Shown: positions 33,203 through 46,571, counted from the first letter of the stretch. The stretch is DNA of 64,000 bases from Sinosporangium siamense (GCF_016863435.1 NZ_BOOW01000023.1:62001-126000), one strand, 5' to 3'. The notes: a model not told the origin generated them from the letters alone. Numbers and translations: made by a program.

Positions 33203-34731
33203 TCACCGGCTCCCTTCGGCTCGGCGACGGCGGGGACGGCAGGCTTGTGCTCGGTCACCGAGACGTTGGCCAGCGTCTTGTCCACCGCGGGGTTGATCAC
33301 GTCGAGGATCGGCTTGGGGAAGAAGCCGAGCGCGACGATCAGCGCGAGCAGCGGGACGATGACCCACTTCTCACGCCTGTCGAGGTCGGGCATGCCCTGC
33401 ACCGTTTCGGCCGTGGGGCCGTTGGCCACCCGCTGGTACATCCACAGGATGTAAATGGCGGCCAGGACCACGCCCGAGGTGGCGATGATGGCGGGGACCA
33501 CATAGCGCTCGTAGGTGCCGATCAGCACCATGAACTCGCTGACGAAGGTCGAAAGGCCCGGCAGGGACAGGCCGGACAGGCCCGCGACCAGGAAGGTGCC
33601 CGCCAGGATCGGCGCGACCTTCTGCACCCCTCCGTAGTCCTGAATGTGGTGCGAACCACGGCGGTAGATCAGGAATCCGGCGATCAGGAACAGCGCGCCG
33701 GTCGAGAAGCCGTGGTTGACCATGTAGAGCGTCGCGCCCGCGGCGGAGTTGGCCGTCATCGCGAACACACCCATGGCGATGAAGCCGAAGTGCGAGATCG
33801 AGGTGTAGGCGATGAGGCGCTTCATGTCGGTCTGGCCGATGGCCACGATGGCGCCGTAGACGATGCCGACGACCGACAACACGAGCACGAGCGGGGTGAA
33901 GAACTTGGCGGCGTCCGGGAACAGCTCCAGGCAGAAGCGGAGCATGCCGTAGGTGCCGACCTTGTCCAGCACACCCACCAGCAGGACCGCCGCGCCGGCC
34001 GGGGCCTGGGCCGCCGCGTCGGGCAGCCAGGTGTGGAACGGCCAGAGCGGAGCCTTGATGGCGAAGGCGATGAAGAAGCCGAGGAACAGCCACTTCTGCG
34101 TGTTCGGGTCGGAGATGGCCCCGATCAGCTCGGGGAACATGAACGTGCCCTTGTCCGCGATCACGTAGAGCGCGATCACGGCCACCAGCATCAGCAGGCC
34201 GCCGAACAGCGAGTAGAGCAGGAACTTGACCGCGGCGTAGGACCGCTGGGCTCCGCCGTACGACCCGATCATGAAGTACATCGGGATGAGCATGGCCTCG
34301 AAGAAGACGTAGAACAGGAACACGTCGGTGGCGGCGAAGACGCCGACCATCATGGCTTCGAGGAGGAGCAGCAGCGAGAAGTACGCCTTGACCGACCGCT
34401 TGGCGTTGGGCGCGTCGGCGTCGTGCCAGGAGGCGAGGACGACGATCGGCACCAGGATGGCCGAGAGGGCGATGAGCACCAGCGCGATGCCGTCGACGCC
34501 GACACCGAAGTTGACCCCGAAGCTCGGGATCCACGGGTAGGTCTCGACGAACTGGAACCTGTCTGAGCTGCCCGGCGAGAACTGCACGGCCATCACGATC
34601 GTGAGTGCGAGCACGATCAGTGAGACCGCCAGCGTGACCTGCTTGGCCAGCTTGTCGGCGCCCTTGGGGAGGAGGGCCACCCCCACCGCGCCCAGGACGG
34701 GCACGGCTATCAGGATCGAAAGCCAGGGCAT
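33199..34731 (-). CDS. nuoM: NADH-quinone oxidoreductase subunit M
   Basis: A 510-residue antiporter-like subunit. GVDGIALVLIALSAIL marks the N-terminal region, KAPLWPFHTWLPDAAAQAP holds the functional lysine and His, and TDMKRLIAYTSISHFGFI is the broken-helix motif. I chose ATG 34731, which overlaps the nuoL stop (ATGA); a longer frame to 34926 is antisense-like noise inside nuoL. The C-terminal ~20 residues are Ala/Pro/Glu-rich (HKPAVPAVAEPKGAGE), slightly longer than usual. Confidence 0.96.
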   Translation of the reverse strand: MPWLSILIAVPVLGAVGVALLPKGADKLAKQVTLAVSLIVLALTIVMAVQFSPGSSDRFQFVETYPWIPSFGVNFGVGVDGIALVLIALSAILVPIVVLASWHDADAPNAKRSVKAYFSLLLLLEAMMVGVFAATDVFLFYVFFEAMLIPMYFMIGSYGGAQRSYAAVKFLLYSLFGGLLMLVAVIALYVIADKGTFMFPELIGAISDPNTQKWLFLGFFIAFAIKAPLWPFHTWLPDAAAQAPAGAAVLLVGVLDKVGTYGMLRFCLELFPDAAKFFTPLVLVLSVVGIVYGAIVAIGQTDMKRLIAYTSISHFGFIAMGVFAMTANSAAGATLYMVNHGFSTGALFLIAGFLIYRRGSHHIQDYGGVQKVAPILAGTFLVAGLSGLSLPGLSTFVSEFMVLIGTYERYVVPAIIATSGVVLAAIYILWMYQRVANGPTAETVQGMPDLDRREKWVIVPLLALIVALGFFPKPILDVINPAVDKTLANVSVTEHKPAVPAVAEPKGAGE

Positions 34732-36629
34732 CACATGGTCCCAACGTAGAGCAGGGCACCGACAACCACTGCGGCACCGAAGAGGATGGACATCGCATAC
34801 GAGCGGACGAAGCCGTTCTGCAGGCGGCGCAACCGTCCCGATGTGCCGCCGATGCCGGCCGCGAGGCCGTTGACCAGGCCGTCCACGCCGCGGTTGTCGA
34901 AGAAGACCGCGATGCGGGTGAGCCACTGGCCGGGGCGCATGAAGAGCGACTCGTTGAGCGCGTCGCCGTAGAGGTCACGGCGGGCGAACGTGGTGAGGAA
35001 CGAGCCGCGCGGGGCGACCTGGGGCACCTCGGCCCTGCCGTATTTGACCCAGGCCAGGGCCACGCCGGCGGCGACGAGGGCGAGGGTGACGAGACCCGGG
35101 GTGCTGTTCCAGTGGAACTCGAGCAGATCCTTCGGGCGGCCCACCGCGGGGGCCAGGAACAGCGTCAGGCGGTTGCTCAGGATGAGGAACGCACCGAGGA
35201 AGACCGAGCCGACGGACAGGATGATCAGCGGGATCGTCATGACGGCGGGCGACTCGTGCGGGTGGGCGTCCTCGGCCCAGCGGCGCTTGCCGAAGAAGGT
35301 CATGAACATCACGCGCGACATGTAGAAGCCCGTGATGCCGGCGCCGGCCACGGCGAGCCAGCCGAGCACCGGGTTCACGTGCATCGTGGCCTCGATGATG
35401 CCGTCCTTGGTGAAGTAGCCGGAGAGCAGCGGGAAGCCGATGATCGCGAGATAACCGGTGAGGAACGTGACCGCGGTGACCTTCATCACCGGCCACAGGC
35501 CACCGTATTTCCTCATGTCGACCTCGTCGTTCATGGCGTGCATGACCGATCCGGCGCCGAGGAACATGTTGGCCTTGAAGAAGCCGTGGGTGATGAGGTG
35601 GGCGATGGCGAAGGCGTAGCCGACCGGGCCGAGGCCCGCCGCCAGCATCATGTAGCCGATCTGCGACATCGTGGAGCCGGCCAGGGCCTTCTTGATGTCG
35701 TCCTTGGCGCAACCGATGATCGCACCGGCGAGCAGCGTGGCGACGCCGACGATGGTGACGACGAACTGCGCGGTCTCGGCGTGGAAGTAGATCGCGCCGG
35801 AGCGCACCACGAGGTAGACGCCGGCGGTGACCATGGTGGCGGCGTGGATGAGGGCCGAGACCGGGGTCGGGCCCTCCATCGCGTCGAGCAGCCACGACTG
35901 GAGCGGGAGCTGCGCCGACTTGCCGCACGCGCCGAGGAGCAGCAGCAGGCCGATGGCGGTGAGCACACCCTGGTCGGCCTGGCCCGCGACCTCGAAGACC
36001 GGGCCGTAGGCGACCGAGCCGAACGTGGTCCAGATGGTGAAGATGCCGATCGCGAGGCCGAAGTCGCCGACCCGGTTGACGATGAACGCCTTCTTGGCCG
36101 CGGTGGCGGCCGACGGCTTGTGCTGCCAGAAGCCGATCAGCAGGTAGGACGCCAGACCGACGCCTTCCCAGCCGATGTAGAGGCCGACGTAGTTGTCGGC
36201 GAGCACCAGCAGCAGCATGGCCGCGACGAACAGGTTCAGGTAGGCGAAGAAACGCCTCCTGTCCGGGTCGTGGGACATGTAGCCGATCGAATAGATGTGG
36301 ATAAGAGATCCGACACCCGTGATCAGCAGCGCGAAGCAGATCGACAGCGGGTCGATCAGCAGCCCCATCTTGGCGAGGCCCGGGATGAAGTCGTAGAGCG
36401 GCACGGCCTGGCGGCGCTGATCCTCGGCGAGGCCGAGGATCTCGATGAAGGCCACGACGGCCACCACGAACGACGCCACGGACATCGCCACACCGAGCAG
36501 GTGTCCCCACCCGTTGGTACGGCGACCGCCCAGGAGGAGCACGACGGCACCGAGCAGGGGCAGCGCGATCATCAACCAGGAGACGCCGATGACACCACCG
36601 GTGTTCTGGATGATCTCAGCGGTTTCCAC
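34731..36629 (-). CDS. nuoL: NADH-quinone oxidoreductase subunit L
   Basis: A 632-residue antiporter-like subunit with the long lateral helix at its C-terminal end. Conserved stretches: [39 protein letters not shown] (functional Glu), [20 protein letters not shown] (Lys/His) and [20 protein letters not shown]. Start GTG 36629, ten bases after the nuoK stop. It forms, with M and N, the proton-pumping arm that couples quinone reduction to proton export. Confidence 0.96.
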   Translation of the reverse strand: METAEIIQNTGGVIGVSWLMIALPLLGAVVLLLGGRRTNGWGHLLGVAMSVASFVVAVVAFIEILGLAEDQRRQAVPLYDFIPGLAKMGLLIDPLSICFALLITGVGSLIHIYSIGYMSHDPDRRRFFAYLNLFVAAMLLLVLADNYVGLYIGWEGVGLASYLLIGFWQHKPSAATAAKKAFIVNRVGDFGLAIGIFTIWTTFGSVAYGPVFEVAGQADQGVLTAIGLLLLLGACGKSAQLPLQSWLLDAMEGPTPVSALIHAATMVTAGVYLVVRSGAIYFHAETAQFVVTIVGVATLLAGAIIGCAKDDIKKALAGSTMSQIGYMMLAAGLGPVGYAFAIAHLITHGFFKANMFLGAGSVMHAMNDEVDMRKYGGLWPVMKVTAVTFLTGYLAIIGFPLLSGYFTKDGIIEATMHVNPVLGWLAVAGAGITGFYMSRVMFMTFFGKRRWAEDAHPHESPAVMTIPLIILSVGSVFLGAFLILSNRLTLFLAPAVGRPKDLLEFHWNSTPGLVTLALVAAGVALAWVKYGRAEVPQVAPRGSFLTTFARRDLYGDALNESLFMRPGQWLTRIAVFFDNRGVDGLVNGLAAGIGGTSGRLRRLQNGFVRSYAMSILFGAAVVVGALLYVGTM

Positions 36630-36639
36630 TGGCCACCCC

Positions 36640-36936
36640 TCAGTACTTCAGCAGGTTCGCGTCGTCGATAGACGCCGACCTGCGGGTTCGGAAGATCGTC
36701 ACGATGATGGCCAGGCCGACCACGACCTCAGCCGCGGCCACGACCATCACGAAGAACGCGATGATCTGGCCGTCGAGGTTGCCGTGCTGACGGGCGAAGG
36801 TGACAAGGGCGAGATTGCAGGCGTTGAGCATCAGCTCGACGCACATGAAGGCCACGATCGCATTGCGTCGTATCAGCACGCCGACCGCGCCGATGGTGAA
36901 CAGCAGCACGGAGAGGACCAGGTAGTGCGTGGTCAC
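36640..36936 (-). CDS. nuoK: NADH-quinone oxidoreductase subunit K
   Basis: A 98-residue, three-helix subunit of normal length. The two buried glutamates are in [21 protein letters not shown] and [16 protein letters not shown]. Start overlaps the nuoJ stop by four bases. Confidence 0.96.
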   Translation of the reverse strand: MTTHYLVLSVLLFTIGAVGVLIRRNAIVAFMCVELMLNACNLALVTFARQHGNLDGQIIAFFVMVVAAAEVVVGLAIIVTIFRTRRSASIDDANLLKY

Positions 36937-37694
36937 TTGCTCTCCTCCTCGACCGCTTGCCGGATGGCCTCGGCCAGTTTGGGGTCCTCGGGAAGGCGGT
37001 CTTCCTCGACGTCGTGCCGCGCGATGACCCGGTTGACCGACAGCTCGGACACCGAGCCGTCGGGCAGCAGCGCCGGCATGTCGACGGCGTTGTTGCGCGC
37101 GTAGGTGCCGGGGCCGGGCAGAGGCGACGGGTGGTCGCCGAGGAAGCGGGCTCGGGCCAGCACCTTCTGGGTGGGCTTGGGACGGGTGCGCTCCCGGTGG
37201 GCCAGCACCATGGCGGCCAGCGCGGCGGTGATCAGCAGCGCCGAGGCCACCTCGAAGGCGAACACGTGGCGCGTGAAGATCAGCTCGGCGATGGCGGGCA
37301 CGTTGCCGCCGGCCTGGGCGGTGGCCTCGGTGAGGCCGGCCGAGGGCGACAACGCGATGTTGCCGACCGCCAGGGCGACCAGCGCGGCGAAGCCGAACCC
37401 GGCGATCATCGCCCAGAACCGCTGCCCCTTGATGGTCTCGACCAGGGAGTCTGAGGAGTCGACGCCCACCAGCATGAGCACGAACAGGAAGAGCATCATG
37501 ACGGCGCCGGTGTAGACGATGATCTGCACCGCCGCCAGGAAGGGCGCGTCCTGCACGGCATAGAGCACGGCGAGCGAGAGCATCACCGCGCCCAGCATGA
37601 GCGCGGAGTAGACCGCCTTCCGGCTGAACACGAGGCCCAGCGCGGCGCTCACGGACACGACCGCGAGCACCCAGAATGTGATCGTCTCACCCAT
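36933..37694 (-). CDS. nuoJ: NADH-quinone oxidoreductase subunit J
   Basis: A 253-residue subunit. Five helices fill residues 1-170 ([20 protein letters not shown] at the start, then [20 protein letters not shown] with the pi-bulge region). A hydrophilic C-terminal tail of ~75 residues ([20 protein letters not shown]) is typical of actinobacterial NuoJ and longer than in E. coli. ATG 37694 overlaps the nuoI end by eight bases; the longer frame to 37844 lies inside nuoI. Confidence 0.95.
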   Translation of the reverse strand: MGETITFWVLAVVSVSAALGLVFSRKAVYSALMLGAVMLSLAVLYAVQDAPFLAAVQIIVYTGAVMMLFLFVLMLVGVDSSDSLVETIKGQRFWAMIAGFGFAALVALAVGNIALSPSAGLTEATAQAGGNVPAIAELIFTRHVFAFEVASALLITAALAAMVLAHRERTRPKPTQKVLARARFLGDHPSPLPGPGTYARNNAVDMPALLPDGSVSELSVNRVIARHDVEEDRLPEDPKLAEAIRQAVEEESK

Positions 37695-38202
37695 GCTCTC
37701 GTCCAAGCCGGTAGTAGTCCTCTTCGGTCTCCCCGAGGCGCATGGCGTGCGGAGGTTCCTCCATGCCGGGGCTGAGCGGGGCGAGGAGCATCTCCTTGGT
37801 GTAAATGAGCTGCTCTCGCCCGTAGTCGGCGAGCTCATACTCATTTGTCATGGTCAGCGCGCGGGTCGGGCACGCCTCGATGCACAGACCGCAGAGGATG
37901 CACCGCAGATAGTTGATCTGGTAGGTGCGGCCGTAGCGCTCACCGGGAGAGAACCGCTCCTCCTCGGTGTTGTCCGCGCCCTCGACGTAGATCGCGTCGG
38001 CGGGACAGGCCCAGGCGCACAGCTCGCAGCCGACGCACTTCTCCAGCCCGTCGGGCCACCGGTTGAGCTGGTGGCGCCCGTGGAAGCGCGGCGCGGTGGG
38101 GAGCTTCTCCTCGGGGTACTGCACCGTGACCGGCTTCTTGAACATGTGGTGAAAGGTGACGCCGAAGCCCTTGACGGGGTTCAGCCAATCAGTGAGTCCC
38201 AC
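37687..38202 (-). CDS. nuoI: NADH-quinone oxidoreductase subunit I
   Basis: A 171-residue ferredoxin-like subunit carrying two [4Fe-4S] clusters (N6a, N6b): [12 protein letters not shown] and [12 protein letters not shown]. It links the peripheral arm to the quinone site. The start is GTG 38202 ([14 protein letters not shown]), with AAGGAGG nine bases upstream; the frame further upstream lies inside nuoH. Confidence 0.96.
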   Translation of the reverse strand: MGLTDWLNPVKGFGVTFHHMFKKPVTVQYPEEKLPTAPRFHGRHQLNRWPDGLEKCVGCELCAWACPADAIYVEGADNTEEERFSPGERYGRTYQINYLRCILCGLCIEACPTRALTMTNEYELADYGREQLIYTKEMLLAPLSPGMEEPPHAMRLGETEEDYYRLGREHG

Positions 38203-39556
38203 TGGGAACCTCCTTGCGCTGCACCCCGTGGTAGTGCGGCAGGTCGAGCGGCGGCACAGGGAAGCCACCGGCTTCGGGGGAGCTCCTCAGCTCCTCGTAT
38301 TCCTGCGCGACCTCTGTCTCCTGCGCCCGCTTGCGGCGCTGCGCCACGATGTCGAAGCGCAGGTAGATCAGGAAGCATGCCAGCACCACGAAACCCAGCA
38401 TGGTCAGAATCAGGGTTCGGTTGGCCTCGTCAAGGCGCACGGCGCGGAAGGTGGCGAAGAGCAGGATCCACCCGAGGTTGAGGGGGATCAGCACCTTCCA
38501 GCCGAAGGCCATGAGCTGGTCGTAACGCACACGCGGCAGCGAGGCCCGCACCCAGACGAAGAAGGAGAAGACGAGCACCATCTTGAGCAGGAACCAGAGC
38601 AACGGCCACCAGCCGGTGTTGGCCCCGTCCCAGAGCGAGATCGGCCACGGCGCGTGCCAGCCGCCGAAGAACAGCGTGATCGCCAGCGCGGAGACCGTGA
38701 ACACGTTCACGTATTCGGCCAGCATGAACAGCGCGAACTTCAGCGACGAGGAGTATTCGGTGTGGAAGCCACCGACCAGCTCGCCCTCGCCCTCCGGCAG
38801 GTCGAACGGCACGCGGTTGGTCTCGCCCAGCATGCAGATCACGTAGATCAGGAAGGACGGGATGAGCTGGATCACGAACCACGAGGGCGTCGGGATGTCC
38901 AGCCCGAACAGCGTGAGCGTGCCGGTGCGCGACTGCGCCTCGACGATGCCCGAGGTCGACAGCGTGCCCGCGACCAGGAAGACGGCCACGAACGAGAGCG
39001 CCATCGCGATCTCGTAGGAGACCACCTGGGCCGCCGATCGCAGACCGCCGAGCATGGCGTAGGGCGAGCGGGAGGCCCAGCCGGCGAGGACGATGCCGTA
39101 GACGCCGATCGAGGCCAGCGCCAGCACCAGCAGCACGGCGACCGGCAGGTCGGTGAGCTGGAGCGGGGTCTCCACGCCGAACATCGAGACCATGGGCCCG
39201 AACGGCACGATCGAGAAGGCCAGGAAGGCCGGCACCGCGATGACCACCGGGGCCAGGAAGTAGATCACCTTATCGACGGTGTTGGGCGAGATGTCCTCTT
39301 TAAGGCCCATCTTCAGACCGTCGGCCAGCGTCTGCAAAAGGCCGAACTTGCCCGCGCGGTTGGGGCCGTAGCGGTGCTGCATGCGCGAGATGAGCTTGCG
39401 CTCGAACCACACGGCGAACAGCACCCCGAGCATCAGCATCACGAAGATCGCGACGGCCTTGATGATCGTGATCCAGATCGGATCCTTGCCGAAGTCGGCG
39501 AGGGTCGGGTAGTCCGGGCCCTCGGCGAGCGCCAGGAAGGTCTTCATCGGACTCAC
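38189..39556 (-). CDS. nuoH: NADH-quinone oxidoreductase subunit H
   Basis: A 455-residue membrane subunit forming the quinone chamber entrance. Conserved segments: [18 protein letters not shown] (subunit H signature), [20 protein letters not shown] and [22 protein letters not shown]-terminal extension of ~60 charged residues ([19 protein letters not shown]) is common in actinobacteria. Start GTG 39556 overlaps the nuoG stop (GTGA); ATG 39547 is possible. Confidence 0.96.
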   Translation of the reverse strand: MSPMKTFLALAEGPDYPTLADFGKDPIWITIIKAVAIFVMLMLGVLFAVWFERKLISRMQHRYGPNRAGKFGLLQTLADGLKMGLKEDISPNTVDKVIYFLAPVVIAVPAFLAFSIVPFGPMVSMFGVETPLQLTDLPVAVLLVLALASIGVYGIVLAGWASRSPYAMLGGLRSAAQVVSYEIAMALSFVAVFLVAGTLSTSGIVEAQSRTGTLTLFGLDIPTPSWFVIQLIPSFLIYVICMLGETNRVPFDLPEGEGELVGGFHTEYSSSLKFALFMLAEYVNVFTVSALAITLFFGGWHAPWPISLWDGANTGWWPLLWFLLKMVLVFSFFVWVRASLPRVRYDQLMAFGWKVLIPLNLGWILLFATFRAVRLDEANRTLILTMLGFVVLACFLIYLRFDIVAQRRKRAQETEVAQEYEELRSSPEAGGFPVPPLDLPHYHGVQRKEVPSGTH

Positions 39557-42003
39557 CGCTCCTCGTTCTCGTCGCCGCCCGCCGCCTGGCCGGCGGAGGG
39601 GCGGCCGATGGTGACGACGTCACCGGCCACCGCGCGCAGGTCGCGGGTGACCGAGCGGCCTGCGGAGTTGGACGGCACCCACACCACCCGGTCGGGCAGG
39701 TCGGCGACGCGGACCGGCAGGCTGATGGTGCCAGACTTCGTCGACACGTTCAGCGTGTCGCCGTCCACGACACCGGCCTCTGCCGCGGTGCTCTCCGACA
39801 GCAGCGCCTCGGCGGCGCGTGCGGTGCCCGCGAGGTAGGGCTCGCCGTCCTGGAGGCGGCCGTCGTCGAGCATGAGGTGCCAGGTGGCCAGCGTCGCCTG
39901 GCCGGCCAGCGGCGCGACCGCGGAGCCGCCTGAGACGCTCGGCGCGCCGGGGCGCGACCCGCGCCACACGCCGAGCGAGGCCAGCTCGCGGCGGGCCGAC
40001 GCCGGGTCGGGCAGCCCGAGGTGCACGTCCATGTAGTCCGCGATGGCGGCGATCACCCGCAGGTCGCTCATCACGCCGGGGGCGTCGAGGGCGACCTCGA
40101 AGGTGCGGCCGCGCCCCTCCCAGTTGACGAACGTGCCGGCCTTCTCGGCGACCACGGCCACCGGCAGGACCACGTCGGCCCGGTCGGTGACGGCGCTGGC
40201 GCGCTGCTCCAGGCTCACCACGAACGGGGTGTTCTCCAGCGCCGTCAGCGCGGCCTGCGGGTCGGGCAGGTCGTAGGGGTCGACACCCGCCACGACGAGG
40301 GCGTCGAGCTCCGCGCGGAGCGCGGCGGCGAGGATGCCTGAGGTGTCGCGGCCCGGCGTCGCGGGCAGCGAGCCGACGTTCCACGCCTTGGCCACCTCGG
40401 CCCTGGCGTCCGCGTCGTTGACCGGGCGCCCGATCGGCAGAAGGTTCGGCAGTGCGCCGGCCTCGATCGCGCCGCGCTCACCCGCCCGGCGGGGCACCCA
40501 GGCGAGCTGGGCCCCGGTGGTGGCGGTGAGCCGCAGCACGGCGGACAACGCGCCGGGGACGGTGGCGAGGCGCTCGCCGGCGAGGACGATCGCGCCCTGC
40601 TTGCGCAGGGCCTCGGCCGCCGCGCCGGAGCCGGAGATCAGCTCGCCGATGGCCTCGGCCTCGGCGCCGGGGCGGGTGCGCAGAAGCGTGCCGCCCATCT
40701 TGTCCAGGCCCTTGGTGGCGTAGGGGGCGATGGAGTAGACGGCGAGACCGCGCTTCCGCCACGCCTTGCGCAGGCGCAGGAAGACCGCGGCCGACTCCTC
40801 TTCGGCCTCAAAACCCACGAGGAGTACGGCGGGAGCCTTCTCAAGCGCCGAGTAGGAGACCTCGATGCCCTTGCCCGCGACGGCGTGGGCGATGAACTCG
40901 GCCTCCTCGGCCGAGTGGGGCCGCGCCCGGAAGTCGATGTCGTTGGTGGCGAGGGCCACGCGGGCGAACTTCGAGTAGGCGTATGCCTCCTCGACCGTCG
41001 CCCGGCCGCCGACCAGCACGCCGGTGCGGCCGCGTGCCTTGGCGAGCCCGGCGGCGGCGACGGCGAGGGCCTCGGGCCAGGAGGCGGGCACCAGCCTGCC
41101 GTCCTCGTCGCGCACGAGGGGGCTCTTGAGGCGGTCGGGCTGCGTGGCGTAGGTGAACGCCCAGCGGCCCTTGTCGCAGTTCCACTCCTCGTTGACCTGG
41201 GGGTCGTCGCCGGCGAGGCGGCGGGTGACCTTGCCGCGCCTGTGGTCGGTGCGCAGGGCGCAGCCACCCGCGCAATGCTCACAGGCGCTCGGCGTGGAGA
41301 CCAGGTCGAAGGGGCGGGCCCGGAAGCGGTAGGAGGCGCCGGTGAGCGCGCCGACCGGGCAGATCTGGATGGTGTTGCCGGAGAAGTAGGACTCGAACGG
41401 CTCCCCTTGAGCCGCGCCGACCTGCTCCTTGGCGCCGCGCTCGAAGAACTCGATGAACGGGTCGCCGGCGATCTCATCGGAGAAGCGGATGCATCGGGCG
41501 CACTGGATGCAGCGCTCACGGTCGAGCAGCACCTGGCTGGAGAGCGCGATGGGCTTCTCGAACGTGCGCTTGTTCTCCTCGAAGCGGCTCTCACCCTGGC
41601 CGTTGGACATGGCCTGGTTCTGCAGGGGGCACTCGCCGCCCTTGTCGCAGACCGGGCAGTCCAGCGGGTGGTTCATGAGCAGGAGCTCCATGACGCCGCG
41701 CTGAGCCTTGTCGGCCACCGGGGAGGTGAGCTGGGTCTGCACCACCATGCCCTCGGTGCACGTGATGGTGCAGGAGGCGGCCGGCTTGGGCATGCCCTCG
41801 ATCGTGACGAGGCACTGGCGGCACGCCCCGACCGGGTCGAGCAGGGGGTGGTCGCAGAAGCGCGGGATCTGGATGCCCAGCAGCTCGGCGGCCCTGATGA
41901 GCAGGGTGCCCTTGGGCACCGAGACCTGGAAGCCGTCGATGGTGACGGTCACCAGGTCGACGGGCTGCTCGACCGGGCCCGCCGAGGTCGTCTGTACGGT
42001 CAT
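39553..42003 (-). CDS. nuoG: NADH-quinone oxidoreductase subunit G
   Basis: An 816-residue iron-sulfur subunit. Its N-terminal part has a [2Fe-2S] ferredoxin domain ([17 protein letters not shown]), a His/Cys [4Fe-4S] site ([20 protein letters not shown]) and two more cluster motifs ([23 protein letters not shown]). [17 protein letters not shown] then opens the molybdopterin-oxidoreductase-like domain, with the extra N7-type cysteine set. The C-terminal half is degenerate for Mo binding, as is normal in complex I. ATG 42003 overlaps the nuoF stop (ATGA). Confidence 0.96.
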   Translation of the reverse strand: MTVQTTSAGPVEQPVDLVTVTIDGFQVSVPKGTLLIRAAELLGIQIPRFCDHPLLDPVGACRQCLVTIEGMPKPAASCTITCTEGMVVQTQLTSPVADKAQRGVMELLLMNHPLDCPVCDKGGECPLQNQAMSNGQGESRFEENKRTFEKPIALSSQVLLDRERCIQCARCIRFSDEIAGDPFIEFFERGAKEQVGAAQGEPFESYFSGNTIQICPVGALTGASYRFRARPFDLVSTPSACEHCAGGCALRTDHRRGKVTRRLAGDDPQVNEEWNCDKGRWAFTYATQPDRLKSPLVRDEDGRLVPASWPEALAVAAAGLAKARGRTGVLVGGRATVEEAYAYSKFARVALATNDIDFRARPHSAEEAEFIAHAVAGKGIEVSYSALEKAPAVLLVGFEAEEESAAVFLRLRKAWRKRGLAVYSIAPYATKGLDKMGGTLLRTRPGAEAEAIGELISGSGAAAEALRKQGAIVLAGERLATVPGALSAVLRLTATTGAQLAWVPRRAGERGAIEAGALPNLLPIGRPVNDADARAEVAKAWNVGSLPATPGRDTSGILAAALRAELDALVVAGVDPYDLPDPQAALTALENTPFVVSLEQRASAVTDRADVVLPVAVVAEKAGTFVNWEGRGRTFEVALDAPGVMSDLRVIAAIADYMDVHLGLPDPASARRELASLGVWRGSRPGAPSVSGGSAVAPLAGQATLATWHLMLDDGRLQDGEPYLAGTARAAEALLSESTAAEAGVVDGDTLNVSTKSGTISLPVRVADLPDRVVWVPSNSAGRSVTRDLRAVAGDVVTIGRPSAGQAAGGDENEER

Positions 42004-43286
42004 GCGTCACCCCACAGAGTGGAAGCCGCGGGATCGAACGGGCAGCCGCCGATCTCGAAGTGTTTGAGGTATTCATCGCGGAAGTACTTCACCGACGAGT
42101 GGATGGGGCTCGTCGCGCCGTCGCCCAGGGCGCAGAAGGAGCGGCCCAGGATGTTGTCGGCGATGTCGGTGATCGTGGTCAGGTCCTCCTCGGTGCCCTG
42201 CCCCTTCTCCAGACGCTTGAGCACCTGCTTGAGCCAGTACGTCCCCTCACGGCAGGGGGTGCACTTGCCGCACGACTCGTGCGCGTAGAACTCCGTCCAG
42301 CGCAGGACGGCGCGGACCACGCAGGTCGTCTCGTCGAAGATCTGGAGTGCCCGGGTGCCGAGCATGGAGCCCTTCGCCCCGACCGACTCGAAGTCGAGGG
42401 GAACGTCTAGGTGCTCGTCGGTGAAGATGGGCGTCGAGGAGCCGCCCGGCGTCCAGAACTTCAGCCGGTGCCCGTCGCGCATGCCGCCCGACATGTCGAG
42501 CAGCTCACGCAGGGTGATGCCGAGGGGGGCCTCGAACTGCCCCGGCCGCTTCACGTGGCCGGACAACGAGAAGATGCCGTAACCCTTGGACTTCTCCGTG
42601 CCCATGCCGGCGAACCAGTCGGCGCCATTGTCGATGATCGAAGGAACACTGGCGATCGATTCGACGTTGTTGATAACAGTTGGGCACGCGTAAAGTCCTG
42701 CGACTGCAGGGAAGGGGGGCTTGAGGCGGGGTTGGCCACGATAGCCCTCGAGCGAGTCGAGCAGAGCCGTCTCCTCGCCGCAGATGTAGGCCCCGGCGCC
42801 GCTGTGCACGACGAGGTCGAGGTCGAAGCCCGTGCCGAAGATGTCCGTGCCGAGATAGCCCGCCTCGTAGGCCTCGCGCACCGCGGCGTGCAGCCGGCGG
42901 ATGACGTGGAGCACCTCACCGCGCACGTAGATGAACGCCTGGTTGGCCCTGATGGCGAACGACGTGATGATGATGCCCTCGACGAGCGAGTGCGGGTTGG
43001 CCATCATGAGCGGGATGTCTTTGCAGGTGCCCGGCTCGGACTCGTCGGCGTTGACCACGAGGTAGTGCGGCTTGCCGTCGCCCTGCGGGATGAAGCCCCA
43101 CTTGAGCCCGGTCGGGAAGCCGGCGCCGCCCCGGCCGCGCAGGCCGGAGTCCTTGACCGCCTGGATGATGGCGTCGGGGTCCATCGCCAGGGCCTTGCGC
43201 GCGGCGGTGTATTCGCCGTAGCCGCCGAGGGTGAAGGCGTCGGGCCGGTCCCAGTTCTCGGTGAGAACCGGCGTGAGCGTGGTCAC
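42000..43286 (-). CDS. nuoF: NADH-quinone oxidoreductase subunit F
   Basis: A 428-residue NADH-binding subunit with FMN and cluster N3. The FMN/NADH glycine-rich segments are [18 protein letters not shown] and [19 protein letters not shown]. The N3 cysteines are in [12 protein letters not shown], plus Cys in [11 protein letters not shown]. Start GTG 43286 overlaps the nuoE stop (GTGA). A ~130-base internal stretch (42600-42735) has markedly more A/T-ending codons than its surroundings, although the protein sequence there is conserved. Confidence 0.96.
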   Translation of the reverse strand: MTTLTPVLTENWDRPDAFTLGGYGEYTAARKALAMDPDAIIQAVKDSGLRGRGGAGFPTGLKWGFIPQGDGKPHYLVVNADESEPGTCKDIPLMMANPHSLVEGIIITSFAIRANQAFIYVRGEVLHVIRRLHAAVREAYEAGYLGTDIFGTGFDLDLVVHSGAGAYICGEETALLDSLEGYRGQPRLKPPFPAVAGLYACPTVINNVESIASVPSIIDNGADWFAGMGTEKSKGYGIFSLSGHVKRPGQFEAPLGITLRELLDMSGGMRDGHRLKFWTPGGSSTPIFTDEHLDVPLDFESVGAKGSMLGTRALQIFDETTCVVRAVLRWTEFYAHESCGKCTPCREGTYWLKQVLKRLEKGQGTEEDLTTITDIADNILGRSFCALGDGATSPIHSSVKYFRDEYLKHFEIGGCPFDPAASTLWGDA

Positions 43287-43986
43287 TGGGTTTCCCCCTT
43301 CGCGGGCGCGGTCCAACCCCTGGCCTTGGCGATGCGGAGCCCCTCAAGCGAGGCTCCCGCGGCGGCGGGGCCGTCGCCGGCCAGGCCGTCGGGCAGGCCG
43401 GACAGGATGCGCGACGCCTCCTTGAAGGTGCAGAGCTTCTTCGGGCCCCTGGTCGGGTGCACTTCCTTGCCGTCGCGCAGGTCGTCCACGAGCTGCTTGG
43501 CGGAGGCGGGGGTCTGGTCGTCGAAGAACTCCCAGTTGACCATCATCACGGGGGCGAAGTCGCAGGCCGCGTTGCATTCGAGGCGCTCAAGCGAGATGCG
43601 GCCGTCGGAGGTGGTCTCGTCGTGGCCGACGCCGACGTGCTCCGACAGCTCGTCCCAGATCTGGTCGCCGCCCATGACCGCGCAGAGCGTGTTGATGCAC
43701 ACGCCGACGTGGTATTCGCCCATGGGCCTGCGCTTGTACATGGTGTAGAAGGTCGAGACGCCGACCACCTCGGCCTTGGAGAGCCCGAGCATCTCCGCGC
43801 AGAACTCCTGCCCCCTGTCGGTGACGTAGCCGTCCTCGGACTGCACCAGGTGGAGCAGGGGCAGCAGGGCCGACCGCGTCTTGGGGTAGCGGCCGATGAT
43901 CTCCTTGGCGTCGCGTTCGAGGCGCTCGCGGACGTCCGGCGCGTAGCCGGCCGCCACGCTGCTCTCGTCACGCTTCGGGTTGACGC

Positions 43987-43990
<4 letters not shown>
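43283..43990 (-). CDS. nuoE: NADH-quinone oxidoreductase subunit E
   Basis: A 235-residue subunit with the [2Fe-2S] cluster N1a: [11 protein letters not shown] and [12 protein letters not shown] supply the four cysteines. The C-terminal ~60 residues (after [19 protein letters not shown]) are an actinobacterial extension. ATG/GTG start at 43990 overlaps the nuoD stop by four bases. Confidence 0.96.
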
Positions 43991-45311
<1,321 letters not shown>

Positions 45312-45315
<4 letters not shown>

Positions 45316-46010
45316 GCGTAAGACCTCCTCTGGTCGGGCGAGGGAATCTCGGCGCCGCGGTATTCGACCGGGATGCCGCCGAGCGGGTAGTCCTTGCGCT
45401 GGGGGTGCCCCTCCCAGTCGTCCGGCATCTCGATGCGGGTCAGCGCGGGGTGACCGTCGTAGACGATGCCGAAGAAGTCGTAGGCCTCCCGCTCGTGGTA
45501 GTCGTGCGTCGGGTAGACGCCGACCGTCGAGGGGATGTGCGGGTCTGCGTCGGGGCAGCTCACCTCGACCCGCACGCGGCGGTTGTGGGTGATCGAGCAC
45601 AGGTGGATCACCGAGTGCAGCTCGGCGCCGGCGTCCTCGGGGTAGTGCACACCGGAGACGCCGAGCGACAGCTCGAAGCGGAGCGCCGGGTCGTCGCGCA
45701 GGTGCTTGGCCACCTCGACCAGCCGCTCACGCTTCACGTGGATCGTCATCTCGTCGCCCACGATCACGACCCGCTCGATCGCGTCGGCGTATTCCTCGCC
45801 GAAGACACGCTCGAGCCCGTCGGCGATGTCGTCGAAGTAACCGCCGTAGGGCCGGGGCGTGACCGGCCGGGGCGCACGCCGTACGACGAGGCCGCCGTAA
45901 CCGGAGGTGTCGCCGGTGTCCGAGGCGCCGAACATGCCGGTGCGGACGACCGGCTCGCGCAGGACCTCGGGCTCGCGCGGGACCTCGGGGAGGTTGTCCT
46001 GCGTGCTCAC
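45312..46010 (-). CDS. nuoC: NADH-quinone oxidoreductase subunit C
   Basis: A 232-residue 30-kDa-type subunit. The family core is [15 protein letters not shown], then [20 protein letters not shown] and [18 protein letters not shown]. An N-terminal ~50-residue Pro/Arg-rich segment ([18 protein letters not shown]) is an actinobacterial addition. Start GTG 46010 overlaps the nuoB stop (GTGA). Confidence 0.96.
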
Positions 46011-46558
46011 TTGGCCGCCCCCTGGTCGATCAGCGGCAGCGCCCTGCGCGCCTGCAGCTCGAGCTCCTCGATCTGCTTGGCGCGGTGCGCGCCGAACTTG
46101 ACGTTCTGGATCTTGTCGTGCAGCTTGACGATCGAGTCGATCAGCATCTCCGGCCGCGGCGGGCAGCCCGGAAGGTAGACGTCGACGGGCACGATGTGGT
46201 CGACGCCCTGCACGATGGCGTAGTTGTTGAACATGCCGCCACTGGACGCGCAGACGCCCATCGCGATGACCCACCTGGGCTCGGCCATCTGGTCGTAGAT
46301 CTGGCGCAGCACCGGTGCCATCTTCTGCGACACACGGCCGGCCACGATCATCAGGTCGGCCTGGCGGGGGGACGCCGATGCGCGCTCCATGCCGAAGCGC
46401 GCGAGGTCGTGCTTGGGGCCGCCGGTGGCCATGAGTTCGATCGCGCAGCACGCGAGGCCGAAGGTCGCCGGCCAGACGGAGCTCTTACGCGCCCATCCGG
46501 CGACCTGCTCGACAGTGGTGAGGATGAACCCACTTGGGAGTTTCTCTTCGAGACCCAT
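46007..46558 (-). CDS. nuoB: NADH-quinone oxidoreductase subunit B
   Basis: A 183-residue subunit carrying cluster N2: the adjacent cysteines in [11 protein letters not shown], plus [11 protein letters not shown] and [11 protein letters not shown]2 delivers electrons to menaquinone. ATG 46558 ([10 protein letters not shown]) follows AGGCGAAGAGAG; the longer frame upstream overlaps nuoA's start area without a signal. Confidence 0.97.
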   Translation of the reverse strand: MGLEEKLPSGFILTTVEQVAGWARKSSVWPATFGLACCAIELMATGGPKHDLARFGMERASASPRQADLMIVAGRVSQKMAPVLRQIYDQMAEPRWVIAMGVCASSGGMFNNYAIVQGVDHIVPVDVYLPGCPPRPEMLIDSIVKLHDKIQNVKFGAHRAKQIEELELQARRALPLIDQGAAK

Positions 46559-46571
46559 CTCTCTTCGCCTC

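Noticed and set aside
34731-34926. N-terminal extension of nuoM
   Set aside because: The extra 65 codons lie within nuoL in another frame; ATG 34731 overlaps the nuoL stop and starts the conserved protein.
35112-36671. A 519-codon frame antisense to nuoL, and similar long frames antisense to nuoF, nuoG, nuoH and nuoM
   Set aside because: Repetitive charged sequence (Asp, Gly, Arg, His) without domain sense; the opposite strand encodes conserved complex I subunits.
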